A stretch of DNA of 64,000 nt from Lachnobacterium bovis DSM 14045 (GCF_900107245.1 NZ_FNPG01000014.1:1-64000); one strand, 5' to 3'; shown: positions 46,189-55,356, counted from the first letter of the stretch. Program-made: numbers and translations. The notes: a model not told the origin generated them from the letters alone.

Positions 46189-46272
46189 AAAATGGATGCT
46201 ATATTTCAACACTTCTCTATTGTTCTAAAATTTTCTGAACAAATAAATGTTGAAGATACAAGCATCCATTTT
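46189..46272. terminator. Long three-part hairpin after LysR gene
   Basis: Three nested stems are seen: AAAATGGATGCT/AGCATCCATTTT (outer), TTCAACA/TGTTGAA and GTTC/GAAC. The element starts 7 bp after the LysR stop. It can terminate LysR, and from the other side the amylopullulanase unit. Its 84-nt length is unusual for a simple terminator. Confidence 0.75.
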
Positions 46273-46404
46273 AGGGGATTGAGGGGTGGGTATAAATATT
46301 TTTCTATTTTTTTTAATTTTTTACATTTTTAAGTATTATAGTTTACATATTTTATGGGGGTATTGGGGGTATAATATATTATGCAAACTAATAACACTTA
46401 AAAC
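46273..46404. other. G-tract region downstream of amylopullulanase gene
   Basis: Plus-strand G-runs cluster at 46273-46290 (GGGG, GGGG, GGG) and at 46356-46372, where GGGGGTAT occurs twice. The same GGGGGTAT motif is in the repeats at 372-421. Apart from this the stretch is AT-rich and without a gene. Confidence 0.6.
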
Positions 46405-49400
46405 TTAATGCTTACGCATTCTTTCTTCTTTTTCTTTCTGCTTTCTTGCTTTTTCCTCCTGTTCTTTCTTAGTTCTTTCTTCTTTTTCTTTCTGTTTCCT
46501 TGCTTTTTCCTCCTGTTCCTTTTTAGTTCTTTCCTCTTTTTCTCTCTGCTTCCTTGCTTTTTCCTCCTGTTCTTTCTTAGTTCTTTCTTCTTTTTCTTTC
46601 TGCTTCCTTGCTTTTTCTTCCTGTGAGGTATCTTTCTTTTCTGCTGCTTTAGCATCGTATGCTGGTTTTAATGCATTTTTGTCTACTTTAACTTTTCTTT
46701 CTTTTGTAGCCAAAATCACACCATTTAATCCATTTACCTTGACAGTAATCTTGTTGTCTTTTACTTTAATGTTCTTCTTATTGATTACATCATACAATTT
46801 TTTGACGTCTTTAATACCTAAAGCCTTTAAATCAATCGTTACTTCTTGTTCAATTTCACTATTATTAGCAAGTACTATCATATCATCATCTTCATCACTT
46901 CTTACAAATGATAATAAATTGTCGTTTGTTGTAAATGGTTTAATATCACCTGTTCTTAACGTCTTATAAGCTTTTCTGATTCCTGACAATTTAGCATACC
47001 AATTGACAAGTTCCTTGTTACCTTTGCCCCATTCAAATGCACGTCTATCATCAGGATCATCTGCTCCAACCATTCCAATTTCATCTCCGTAATAAATTGT
47101 AGGAGCACCTGGATAAGTAAACTGAATCAAAGAAACAAGATGTTGTCTTTGTTTTGCAACATCCGAAGTTGTCTCGTATGATGGGAATGCCTTATCTTCT
47201 TCTTTTTGCTTTCTATCATCTTCGACACCATCTAAAACAGATAAAACTCTAGCTGTATCATGTGAACCAACTAAGTTCATCATTGCATAAAATGCTTCTT
47301 TAGGATAACGCTCTCTTAATTTTTCCATGTCCTTTGTTGTTAATGAGGCGCTATTTCCTTTTGCAAAACCAATTACTGAATCTCTAAAGCAATAATTCAT
47401 TACTGAATCGTACATATCTCCTAAAAGATATTTTGAAGAATCTGTCCATATTTCACCAATTATAACATTATCTTCATCTAATGCTTTTACAGATTTTCTA
47501 AAATGTTTCCATGTTTCATCAGATATTTCATTAGCAACATCAAGTCTCCAACCACTTGTTCCTTTCTTTAACCAATACTGAGAAACTGCATCGCCTTTCT
47601 TATTTCCAATAATTTCTTTGCCCCAATCTCCAGTTTGATATTCAGAACCATTAGTAGACTTAATAACTGGCATACTATCGTAGCCCCACCAGCCTTCGTA
47701 AGCGTAAACTGGTTTACCTTTTCTTTCACCAATACTATCAGTTACAGCATTTCCCTTATCATCTTCTAGCACGTTGTCACCATCGATTGCAAACCATTGT
47801 GCATAAGAGAAATCTTTAATATTATATTTTTTCTTAAAGAATTTTTCAGTTTCTTTAATAGCTGTTTCCTTATCCATTTTTTGTTCATTCATCAAATCAT
47901 AAACATGTGCCCAATATGGATATGCACCTACCTTTTTAGCACCTTTTTTTAGATATTTATAATATCTATCAAAATAAACAGAATCATCTGAAACGTGGTT
48001 AAATACACCATCTAAAACAATATGCATGTTATTTTTCTTTGCCACTCTAACTAGCTCATCAAAATCACCCTGTGTACCTAAAATTGGGTCTATCTTCTTG
48101 TAATCACTTGTGTCATATCTATGGCTTGAAATTGATGAAAATACAGGATTAATATAAATAACACTAACTCCTAATCCTTTTAAATAATCAATTTTTTTAG
48201 TAATGCCTTTTAAATCTCCTCCATAAATTTCATTATTCCAAATTCCATCGCCCCAGAGTGCATGATGTTTTTCATATTGTTCTTTTGGCAAAAGATTTTT
48301 TTGTTCTGGATTTTCTGGAAGCAATGTCCAATCTTTTACCATCTCGTAACCAGATGCTCCTCTTGCTGACTTTTGAGCTTCATCATTTGATTTATCACCA
48401 TTGTAGAATCTATCTGGGAAAATCTGATAAATTGTTCCATTTTTCATCCAATCCGGTGTTTTAAAGCCTTTCTTATAAACAATCAAGTCATATGGCTTAA
48501 TTTGAGAAATATCTGATACCATTCCTGTTCCATAGTATCCATCATCATCTCCATAAACCTTTACTGAAGATCCGTTTGAAACCACAAAATAATATTGATA
48601 TTCTCCAATCTTATCAAATTTAGTGGTAACACTCCATCTTGACGTCTCTTTAGAATCTTTCTTTAAAGAAATTGTTTTATTATCAACTCCTTTTACAACA
48701 AGTTTAACCTCTTTTGCATCTTTTCCTGTATCAATAGAGAATTTAACTTTTTGTTTAGTTGCAACTGCTCCATAGACACTCTTATATTTGGAATCTTTTG
48801 AATCATAATAAATATCTTCTACATTTAATTTTTCATCTGAAGCATCATTATAATAAATCTGTGTTGAAGGATCGAAATAGAATGTTACTTCTTTTTCCTG
48901 TGGAAGTTCAAACTCAGGATAAACAAAACTCTTACCTTCAAATGTTGCTGTTATATCTTTGTATTTTCCTGCTGGCAATTTAACTTTTGCAGAATAAATG
49001 CCTGTCAATGCATCATCTTTTAATTTAGTTCCATCTGGAATATTCGTGCCTGATAATGAAATATCTGCAAAAACATAATCAACATTTGTTACCATTTTAT
49101 GACTAAAATCATTATAATATACTTCAACATCCTGTGTTTTGGAAACCTGAACCGAAACATTTGATCCATCTTTATTTCCATCAGCACCATAGTTTTCATT
49201 CCAACTTCCATCTACAGCTATCTTATATTGATAGTTAGCTGGTGGTACATTTTTAAATACAATTTCGTATAAACCATTTCCTTTATATGTCATACGGTTT
49301 GATGTTGGATCCCAGCTTTTTCCTGGAAATGTTCCAGGTACAGAAACATTTCTTCCCATAAACTGTGGCTTATCAATTTTTGCATATTCTTCATCATTGA

Positions 49401-50820
49401 TATTGATTTTTTCTGCATCTGATGGAACAACTTTATCTCCATCAACTTTGTAATAATATACAACCTCTGATTTTTCATCTCCTAAGAAAATATCACTTGA
49501 GGTGTACTTATTTCCGCCTTTGTAATTTAAAATCTCTTCCTTAAAATCTACCTTACCTTGTGTATCCTTTTTACCATAAAAAAGACTAATCTTTTTAGAT
49601 TCTTTTTCAGGATAAACAAAAGTATATGTTCCATTTGCATTAGCAACTACTTTTGCATCAACTTTTGATGTTTCTACCTTTAGAGTATCTGCTACAACCT
49701 TTTCGTCATTAATTGAATCATACAATAAACCTGTTTTGTTATTGTATATTATAACTACATTTTCTTGCTTGTCCTTAACATCAAAGCTTCTATTATCTCC
49801 TACCTCATACCAGTTTTGTTTGTCAAAAACAGCTTTGTACTCATAATGTCCTTTTTTTAGCACCTTGTTATAAACATAGATGTTATCTGAAATCTGTTTA
49901 AATTCATAGCCATCTTTTGAAATATCCCAATCATCTGTTTTTGAATCTCTAACTGTTCCAATAATCGAAACGCTTGTTTCTAATGAATTTTTCTTAATAT
50001 TTCCACTATTTTGCACTAAATCAAATTCACCGCTTCGAATTGAATCATATACTTTTCCATTTATTGTATCAACGAATACTGTAAACTGCTCACTTCCCTT
50101 TGGTATAGTTACCTCTACATTATTACCATTATCTCCATAAGAAACATCCCATTTATTATCCTGTGCAACTTTATAACCTCCATCAGCTATTGTTACATCT
50201 TTATCTAATTTTTTAAAATAAAATGTTCTCTTATAGATTCCACCGCCGACATATTCTAATTCAGCATTGTCAGCTGCTGGATTCCATGCATCGATGTCAT
50301 ATCTTGTGTTATTGTTTCCTTTTTCCTTTAAAAATTCAATTCCATTAAAATTTCCTACGATGCTTTCTTTATGAATTATTTCATCTTTGTTTGACAATTT
50401 TAATTCACCATTTTCCAAACGGAAAAATACTTTTTCGACATCCTTGTCAACTGAAACTTCTACTCCATTTTTTACTTCATTTCCATTTACATATAAATTA
50501 GCTATATGTTTTCCTTTTTTCAATTCAATAGAAGTTTCGAACAAATTATTTTGAAATAGTTCAAGATTATAATATTGGCCATCAACTTCAACCTGTACCA
50601 TTGATTTAATATTCGTCGCAATCTGCAGATTTGTATCATTTGTAGATACAACATCGCTAGTAAGCACAGTTTTTCCATTCGTAGCTTCTAGATTAGTCTG
50701 TTTAATCTGATTAACCAACTCGCTATCTGTTTTTGCATAAACCGGTGACATCAATGTCACAAACATTGTTACGGTTATCGCACCTGTCAATAATTCCTTT
50801 AAAACCTTTCTTTTTTTCAA
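46405..50820 (-). CDS. Secreted amylopullulanase (GH13) with starch-binding modules and charged tail
   Basis: This 1471-aa enzyme should cleave alpha-1,4 and possibly alpha-1,6 bonds of starch or pullulan outside the cell. It has a signal peptide (about 1-29). At least three X25-type starch-binding modules follow (near 170-265, 285-375 and 490-580; the last has VPGTFPGKSWDP and YGADGNKDG). An N-domain (about 665-770) precedes the GH13 barrel (about 785-1290). The catalytic residues are Asp in GWRLDVANE (about 1093), Glu in IIGEIWTD (about 1121) and Asp in GSHDTARVL (about 1187). The last 75 residues are four 18-aa repeats of the EEKARKQKEKEERTKKEQ type. The start is TTG with GGGGG 7 nt upstream. 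No LPxTG anchor is seen. Confidence 0.93.
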   Translation of the reverse strand: MKKRKVLKELLTGAITVTMFVTLMSPVYAKTDSELVNQIKQTNLEATNGKTVLTSDVVSTNDTNLQIATNIKSMVQVEVDGQYYNLELFQNNLFETSIELKKGKHIANLYVNGNEVKNGVEVSVDKDVEKVFFRLENGELKLSNKDEIIHKESIVGNFNGIEFLKEKGNNNTRYDIDAWNPAADNAELEYVGGGIYKRTFYFKKLDKDVTIADGGYKVAQDNKWDVSYGDNGNNVEVTIPKGSEQFTVFVDTINGKVYDSIRSGEFDLVQNSGNIKKNSLETSVSIIGTVRDSKTDDWDISKDGYEFKQISDNIYVYNKVLKKGHYEYKAVFDKQNWYEVGDNRSFDVKDKQENVVIIYNNKTGLLYDSINDEKVVADTLKVETSKVDAKVVANANGTYTFVYPEKESKKISLFYGKKDTQGKVDFKEEILNYKGGNKYTSSDIFLGDEKSEVVYYYKVDGDKVVPSDAEKININDEEYAKIDKPQFMGRNVSVPGTFPGKSWDPTSNRMTYKGNGLYEIVFKNVPPANYQYKIAVDGSWNENYGADGNKDGSNVSVQVSKTQDVEVYYNDFSHKMVTNVDYVFADISLSGTNIPDGTKLKDDALTGIYSAKVKLPAGKYKDITATFEGKSFVYPEFELPQEKEVTFYFDPSTQIYYNDASDEKLNVEDIYYDSKDSKYKSVYGAVATKQKVKFSIDTGKDAKEVKLVVKGVDNKTISLKKDSKETSRWSVTTKFDKIGEYQYYFVVSNGSSVKVYGDDDGYYGTGMVSDISQIKPYDLIVYKKGFKTPDWMKNGTIYQIFPDRFYNGDKSNDEAQKSARGASGYEMVKDWTLLPENPEQKNLLPKEQYEKHHALWGDGIWNNEIYGGDLKGITKKIDYLKGLGVSVIYINPVFSSISSHRYDTSDYKKIDPILGTQGDFDELVRVAKKNNMHIVLDGVFNHVSDDSVYFDRYYKYLKKGAKKVGAYPYWAHVYDLMNEQKMDKETAIKETEKFFKKKYNIKDFSYAQWFAIDGDNVLEDDKGNAVTDSIGERKGKPVYAYEGWWGYDSMPVIKSTNGSEYQTGDWGKEIIGNKKGDAVSQYWLKKGTSGWRLDVANEISDETWKHFRKSVKALDEDNVIIGEIWTDSSKYLLGDMYDSVMNYCFRDSVIGFAKGNSASLTTKDMEKLRERYPKEAFYAMMNLVGSHDTARVLSVLDGVEDDRKQKEEDKAFPSYETTSDVAKQRQHLVSLIQFTYPGAPTIYYGDEIGMVGADDPDDRRAFEWGKGNKELVNWYAKLSGIRKAYKTLRTGDIKPFTTNDNLLSFVRSDEDDDMIVLANNSEIEQEVTIDLKALGIKDVKKLYDVINKKNIKVKDNKITVKVNGLNGVILATKERKVKVDKNALKPAYDAKAAEKKDTSQEEKARKQKEKEERTKKEQEEKARKQREKEERTKKEQEEKARKQKEKEERTKKEQEEKARKQKEKEERMRKH
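46410..46630. repeat. 54-bp coding tandem repeats (about four copies)
   Basis: The repeats encode the 18-aa charged unit at the amylopullulanase C-terminus. Codon-level similarity between copies is high, which implies recent expansion. Number of copies may vary between strains. Long open frames on other strands here are by-products of this composition. Confidence 0.9.
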
Positions 50821-50869
50821 ACTATTTCCCCCTTTGTATCGCTCATTCCTTTTTCGAAATATTTCGTAA

Positions 50870-50898
50870 CATTATTGTACTTCACTTTTAAGTCTGCT
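50870..50898 (-). promoter_or_regulatory. Probable amylopullulanase promoter
   Basis: On the minus strand TTGAAA is followed at 18 bp by TACAAT, in about 50870-50900. An AT-rich inverted repeat ATTCACAAAA/TTTTGTGAAT (50912-50942) lies just upstream and is followed on the minus strand by TTTTTT. It may be an operator or an upstream terminator. Confidence 0.5.
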
Positions 50899-51063
50899 TT
50901 CAATGCAAAAAATTCACAAAATAATATTTATTTTTTGTGAATTTTCAATATTGTTATTTTTTTGTAATAATTGGATATATTTTTGAATGTTAAAATTTTC
51001 ATTCTGGAAATGTTAAAAAAAGAAAAATCGTTTCGCTTTAGCAATATGTGCCCAAATATAAAA

Positions 51064-51108
51064 AAAGAAACTAGATTATCTTGCTGCATTAAATAACCTA
51101 GTTTCTTT
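51064..51108 (-). terminator. Terminator of the candidate RNA
   Basis: AAAGAAACTAG and CTAGTTTCTTT form an 11-bp stem extended by TTAT/ATAA pairing, followed on the minus strand by TTTTTTT. Confidence 0.8.
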
Positions 51109-51121
51109 GCTCTATATACAA
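51098..51121 (-). CDS. Possible leader peptide of 7 residues
   Basis: AAGGGGAG precedes a TTG at 51121 that opens MYIEQRN and stops at TAG (51098-51100), which is the base of the terminator stem. A ribosome stalled or terminating here would affect the hairpin. Support is only the ribosome binding site and the position. Confidence 0.3.
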   Translation of the reverse strand: MYIEQRN

Positions 51122-51209
51122 TACTCTCCCCTTAATTGTACATCAACTAAAATCTTTAGTATAACTTACCAAATTATAATATAACTTTTGTGTTACTTTT
51201 GCAAGCCGT

Positions 51210-51240
51210 TTACCATTCTTGTCAATGTCAAAAATGGTAA
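51210..51240. promoter_or_regulatory. 31-bp imperfect palindrome
   Basis: TTACCATT...AATGGTAA with inner TTG/CAA pairing spans 51210-51240, directly upstream of the -35 of the candidate RNA and about 225 bp before the tandem-HTH gene. It is a good candidate operator, perhaps for that regulator. The remaining sequence up to 51463 is AT-rich without a gene. Confidence 0.55.
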
Positions 51241-51463
51241 TTTTCAACTGTTAAAATATTGCATTATATTAGATATTCCTCTATACTATATCTGTATGTA
51301 TTTTATTTTTTCAGAACACTTAATATTTATCAACGGCAATATTGTCAAAATTTTGTTACATTTTACATATTGTCAACTGAATTGTCTATTTTTTATGCAT
51401 CGACTCTCTTTTGTGTATTATTTTAGGCATATTACATACAATAATAAATAAAAGGGGCAACAA

Positions 51464-53239
51464 ATGGAATTTAAAGATCAATTAAAATCATATATACAAC
51501 AATTAAATTGCACTGCTAAGGAGCTTTCAATTGCTACTAACCTTTCAGCTGCAGTTATTAGTCGCTACAAAAATGGTTTGAGAGTGCCAAATTTGAATAG
51601 TGACACAATAAATAAATTGGCAACCGGTATCAAAGAAATTGCCAGCGATAAAAATATACAAATAGGATCAATAGAAGACATCGAAAATTCATTTATAGAT
51701 ACATTTAGCAATAATAACGTCGACTATGATATTTTTTCTGAAAAATTTAGTTTAATTCTATCGACTATGAATATTAATGTTTCGTCCATAGCTAAATATT
51801 TGAATTTTGATCCTTCTTATATTTCTAGAATACGTACAGCTCAACGTCATCCAGCAGATGTTAAGCTTTTTTCAGAAAACGTAGGACACTATCTTTTCAA
51901 CACCTACAGACGTGATTCTGACAAACTTCAACTTTCAAATATTATACAAAAATCTGTAATTGATATCACAAAAGAGGAAGATTTTGTAAAAATCATCAGC
52001 AAATGGATGTGTTCTAATCAAGTTAATCATTCTCAAAGAATTGATTATAATGATATAATTAGTGAATTTGTAACGTTAATTGACGAATTTAATCTTAATG
52101 AATTTACTGACGCTTATAGATTAATGGCTGAACACATACAATCGGAACCAACTAAATTGCCTATGTGCAAAACTTACATTTCTAGTTCGGCAGTCAAGCA
52201 ATTTACAGCTGATTTATTTAAGTATATGCTATCAAACACCAGCCAGGGACCTGTTTATTTTTTTGCAGATTCTTCACTCTCATCTTACTTTCAAGACAGA
52301 GAATATTTGCAACTATTTATAAGCTGTTTTGCGCTACTTTTAATCAGAAATGTTCAAATTAATATTATTCACAATATTAATCTACCTATTGAAAACATTC
52401 TTGAGGGTATGCGTACATGGATTCCTTTTTATCTTACCGGACAAATTAAATCATACTATATAGATAATATTAGTCCTGGTATTTTTAATCATTTTGAATT
52501 CTATTCGCCACATCTTTCATTCTTTGGTGAAAATTTAAGATCAACTGGTAATTTATCATATTTTTATATTTCACGTATAAAAAATGAGTTAAATTTTTAC
52601 AAAAAAAGAATGAACGCGATATTTGATGAAGCTTTACCTTTAATGGAAATATATAAGGCTGATAGATATAAAGACTTTTTTGATTTTCTTTCTGAAAATG
52701 CAAAAGAAAAAGGAACAAGACACGAGATTTTGCCAACATTACCACTACATACTATTTCAGACAGCTTATTAGAAAGAATTTTAGATCACAATAGCATTAG
52801 CTTAGATGACAGAGAAAAAATCATAAGTACAACCCAAAAATGTAGAAAGATTGTTGCACAATCATGCAAACACTCTTACTTAATTGATGAATTTCCTATT
52901 TTATCTAAAGAAGAATTTGAGGAAAACAAACCATCGCTCTCTCTTTCTAAGGCTTTTTACGAAAAGACAATTTCATATAGCTACATCGAGTATTTAGAAC
53001 ACTTAGAATTAACACGACGTTATGCTGACAAAGTACCAAATTATATTATTAAGTCTAATGAAAATACTAATCAGCAAAACATCCTAATTTCAAGTCAAGG
53101 TGGTAAATGGGTACTTGTATCTAAGAGCAAAGCTCCTGCAATACATTTTCTTTTCACCCATCCACATCTTCGAAATGCATTTGAACAATATATGGCAGAT
53201 TTAAACAACAATTTAATTTGTAAAAACAAACAAATATAA
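51464..53239 (+). CDS. Large tandem-HTH (XRE-like) regulator with unknown C-terminal domain
   Basis: This 591-aa protein is not one I can name. Residues 1-60 form an XRE-type HTH (CTAKELSIATNLSAAVISRY). A second HTH-like unit lies at about 75-140 (VSSIAKYLNFDPSYISRI followed by RTAQRHP). The remaining 440 residues have no recognised catalytic motif, signal peptide or membrane helix. They are rich in aromatic residues; a hydrophobic stretch at about 268-300 (FISCFALLLIRNVQINI) looks like the core of an alpha/beta domain. AAGGGG precedes the ATG. It lies alone, divergent from the candidate RNA and amylopullulanase. A sensor-regulator role is inferred from the HTHs only. Confidence 0.75.
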   Translation: MEFKDQLKSYIQQLNCTAKELSIATNLSAAVISRYKNGLRVPNLNSDTINKLATGIKEIASDKNIQIGSIEDIENSFIDTFSNNNVDYDIFSEKFSLILSTMNINVSSIAKYLNFDPSYISRIRTAQRHPADVKLFSENVGHYLFNTYRRDSDKLQLSNIIQKSVIDITKEEDFVKIISKWMCSNQVNHSQRIDYNDIISEFVTLIDEFNLNEFTDAYRLMAEHIQSEPTKLPMCKTYISSSAVKQFTADLFKYMLSNTSQGPVYFFADSSLSSYFQDREYLQLFISCFALLLIRNVQINIIHNINLPIENILEGMRTWIPFYLTGQIKSYYIDNISPGIFNHFEFYSPHLSFFGENLRSTGNLSYFYISRIKNELNFYKKRMNAIFDEALPLMEIYKADRYKDFFDFLSENAKEKGTRHEILPTLPLHTISDSLLERILDHNSISLDDREKIISTTQKCRKIVAQSCKHSYLIDEFPILSKEEFEENKPSLSLSKAFYEKTISYSYIEYLEHLELTRRYADKVPNYIIKSNENTNQQNILISSQGGKWVLVSKSKAPAIHFLFTHPHLRNAFEQYMADLNNNLICKNKQI

Positions 53240-53307
53240 TCTGCAATGTAATAAATAAACTTAATAAGCAAACATAAAATAAACATCTGAAATGTTAAAT
53301 AAAAAAT

Positions 53308-53365
53308 AAAACCTTGTGACAGTCTTTCATCATAAAACACTGATTTAAAACTACTCCAAGGTTTT
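53308..53365. terminator. Bidirectional terminator
   Basis: AAAACCTTG and CAAGGTTTT form a 9-bp stem around a 40-nt loop. T-rich sequence follows on the plus side. It lies between the convergent tandem-HTH and Fur-family genes. Confidence 0.7.
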
Positions 53366-53385
53366 CTTTTTCTCTATATTATATC

Positions 53386-53778
53386 CTATTGATTATTCTT
53401 GCAACATTCTTCACATAATCCATAAAACACAAGACTATGACCCTGAATTTTGCCCTGAAAAATATTATCCATTTTTTCATCTAAATTATTTAACTCTTCA
53501 CAATATGGCAAATCACACACACATCCACACTTACTACAAATTAGATGACTATGCTGTTTTACATTAGCATCAAAATGATCTGAACCATCCCCAATCTGTA
53601 ATCTTTGAATCTGCCCTAATTCTGTCAATAGCATTAGATTTCTATAAACTGTTCCAAGACTCAACTTTGGAAACTCCTGTTTAACATTTAAATACACAAC
53701 TTCTGCAGTGGGATGATCTACTCTTGTTTTTAAAAAATTATAAATTGCATCTCTTTGTTTACTTTTTTTTACAATCAT
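53386..53778 (-). CDS. perR: Fur-family regulator, probably PerR
   Basis: The 130-aa protein has the Fur winged helix (about 1-78, with LSLGTVYRNLMLLTELGQI) and a dimerisation domain with two CxxC zinc pairs (CSKCG about 92, CEECC about 123). The segment DGSDHFDANVKQHSHLIC resembles the PerR regulatory site, with His and Asp ligands that sense peroxide through Fe oxidation. A PerR-box-like sequence overlaps its own -10. Fur or Zur cannot be fully excluded. GGAGAG precedes the ATG. Confidence 0.82.
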   Translation of the reverse strand: MIVKKSKQRDAIYNFLKTRVDHPTAEVVYLNVKQEFPKLSLGTVYRNLMLLTELGQIQRLQIGDGSDHFDANVKQHSHLICSKCGCVCDLPYCEELNNLDEKMDNIFQGKIQGHSLVFYGLCEECCKNNQ

Positions 53779-53811
53779 TTATCTCTCCAAAATAGTAATT
53801 ATTCTCGATTT

Positions 53812-53848
53812 TATTAATAATTATATCATTCATACTATTGCTTTTCAA
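53812..53848 (-). promoter_or_regulatory. perR promoter with PerR-box-like operator
   Basis: On the minus strand TTGAAA (53843-53848), 17 bp, TATAAT (53820-53825). The 15 bp at 53812-53826 match the PerR box consensus TTATAATnATTATAA at about 12 of 15 positions and overlap the -10, which suggests autoregulation. Confidence 0.6.
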
Positions 53849-53928
53849 TAATGCAAAATTTACAAAAATGTGATATACTCTTTAAGGTTTTATCAAACTT
53901 TATATATATACTAATTTAGGAGATGTTT

Positions 53929-55356
53929 ATGTTACCTAACCTTTTTTTAGAACGAATTAAAAAAATGCTTTCTAGCGATGAATACGATAAATTCCTTGCT
54001 AGCTATGAAATAGAAAGAAAACATGGTCTACGTTTTAACTCGCTTAAAGCAGACTACGATAATTTTAAAGATAAAAATATTGACAATATTCAATTAACAG
54101 AAGTACCTTGGGCTAAAAACGGATATTTTTATGAAAATGAAGATCGTCCTGGCAAAAGTCCATATCATGAAGCTGGTGTTTACTACATTCAAGAACCAAG
54201 TGCAATGGCTCCTGCTGCATATTTAGATGCCAAACCAGGTGACTATGTTCTTGATTTATGTTCTGCTCCTGGTGGAAAAAGCACACAAATTGCTTCCACC
54301 ATGAACAACACTGGTCTTTTAATTTCAAATGAAATTAATACAAAACGTTGTAAAATCCTATCTGAAAATATTGAAAGAATGGGCATTGCTAATGCAATCG
54401 TCACCAACGAGTCCCCTGAAAAGCTTACAAAAGTTTTTCCTGTTTTTTTTGACAAAATAATGGTAGATGCACCTTGTTCTGGCGAAGGTATGTTCAAAAA
54501 AAACTTAAATGCAACAGATGAATGGTCTCTTGAAAACGTACAAATTTGCAGTGAAAGACAAGATATGATTTTGGACTGTGCTGCACAGATGTTAGCACCA
54601 GGCGGACGAATCGTTTTTTCAACTTGTACATTTGCTCCTGAAGAAAACGAAGGATCTATTTATCGTTTTCTCAAAAGACACAACGATTTTAGAATTGTAG
54701 ATATTGATAAATACAATGGAATGTCACATGGTAACCTTGATTACTATAAAACACTAATAACTAACAGCAGTATTATTTCAGAAGATGATTATGATTTTTA
54801 TAAAACTGAAATCCAAAAAACAATACGTCTTTGGCCTCACCTATTAAAAGGCGAGGGACATTTTGTGGCTGTCCTTGAACAAACAAATGAAAAACTCCAA
54901 AGCAAACCAAACTACCAAAGAAACAACAAAAACTTTGGCAATAAAAATAATAATTTGGAAAGCTATTACAACTTTTTCAATGATACAATTTGTAAATTAC
55001 CTCTTGATGGCAAATTAGAGCTCTTTAAAGATCAACTCTATTTAGTACCTAATGGAGTTCCTTCGCTTAGTGGTATTAAATTATTGCGTCGTGGTTTACA
55101 TCTTGGAACTTTCTTAAAAAATAGATTTGAACCTTCGCATGCCCTTGCACTATTTTTATCGAGCAACCTTGTAAAAAATTCTTATGACATTGATTATGAT
55201 TTAGCCAAAAAATTTATCGCAGGCGAAACTTTCCCTTGCGACTTAAAAAAAGGCTGGTATTTAATAACTGTTAACGGTTACTCTCTTGGATGGGGCAAAG
55301 TTGCTGGAAAAACCATGAAAAATCACTATCCAAAAGGCTTAAGAAAAAATATTTAA
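53929..55356 (+). CDS. rsmF: RsmF/NOL1-NOP2-Sun family rRNA (cytosine-C5) methyltransferase
   Basis: The enzyme methylates a cytosine in 16S rRNA with SAM. The 475-aa product has an N-terminal RNA-binding part (about 1-95) and a Rossmann core with the SAM motif LDLCSAPGGKSTQIA (about 105). Two catalytic cysteines lie in VDAPCSGEGMF (about 184) and STCTFAPEEN (about 236), and a C-terminal PUA-like RNA-binding region follows (about 340-475). The ATG at 53929 has AGGAG at 6 nt; the ATG two codons earlier is too close to it. YebU/RsmF family members modify C1407; the exact site here is inferred. Confidence 0.93.
   Translation: MLPNLFLERIKKMLSSDEYDKFLASYEIERKHGLRFNSLKADYDNFKDKNIDNIQLTEVPWAKNGYFYENEDRPGKSPYHEAGVYYIQEPSAMAPAAYLDAKPGDYVLDLCSAPGGKSTQIASTMNNTGLLISNEINTKRCKILSENIERMGIANAIVTNESPEKLTKVFPVFFDKIMVDAPCSGEGMFKKNLNATDEWSLENVQICSERQDMILDCAAQMLAPGGRIVFSTCTFAPEENEGSIYRFLKRHNDFRIVDIDKYNGMSHGNLDYYKTLITNSSIISEDDYDFYKTEIQKTIRLWPHLLKGEGHFVAVLEQTNEKLQSKPNYQRNNKNFGNKNNNLESYYNFFNDTICKLPLDGKLELFKDQLYLVPNGVPSLSGIKLLRRGLHLGTFLKNRFEPSHALALFLSSNLVKNSYDIDYDLAKKFIAGETFPCDLKKGWYLITVNGYSLGWGKVAGKTMKNHYPKGLRKNI

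Larger units (their letters stand above)
51056..51169 (-). ncRNA. Candidate small RNA or attenuator upstream of amylopullulanase
   Basis: A minus-strand promoter (TTGCAA 51199-51204, 17 bp, TATTAT 51176-51181) predicts a start near 51169. A hairpin (51064-51108) followed by seven or more T predicts the end near 51057. The amylopullulanase gene starts about 235 bp further on and has its own promoter-like sequence. The RNA also contains a short reading frame with a ribosome binding site. So it is either an independent small RNA or an attenuated leader of the enzyme gene. Confidence 0.5.

Noticed and set aside
46410-46630. Regular 54-bp repeats as a CRISPR-like array
   Set aside because: The whole unit repeats with no unique spacers, and it is in frame with a clear coding sequence.
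46398-46655. Open frames in other frames over the amylopullulanase tail
   Set aside because: They exist because the purine-rich repeats have no stops in several frames; the composition is only K, R, E or only F, L, S.
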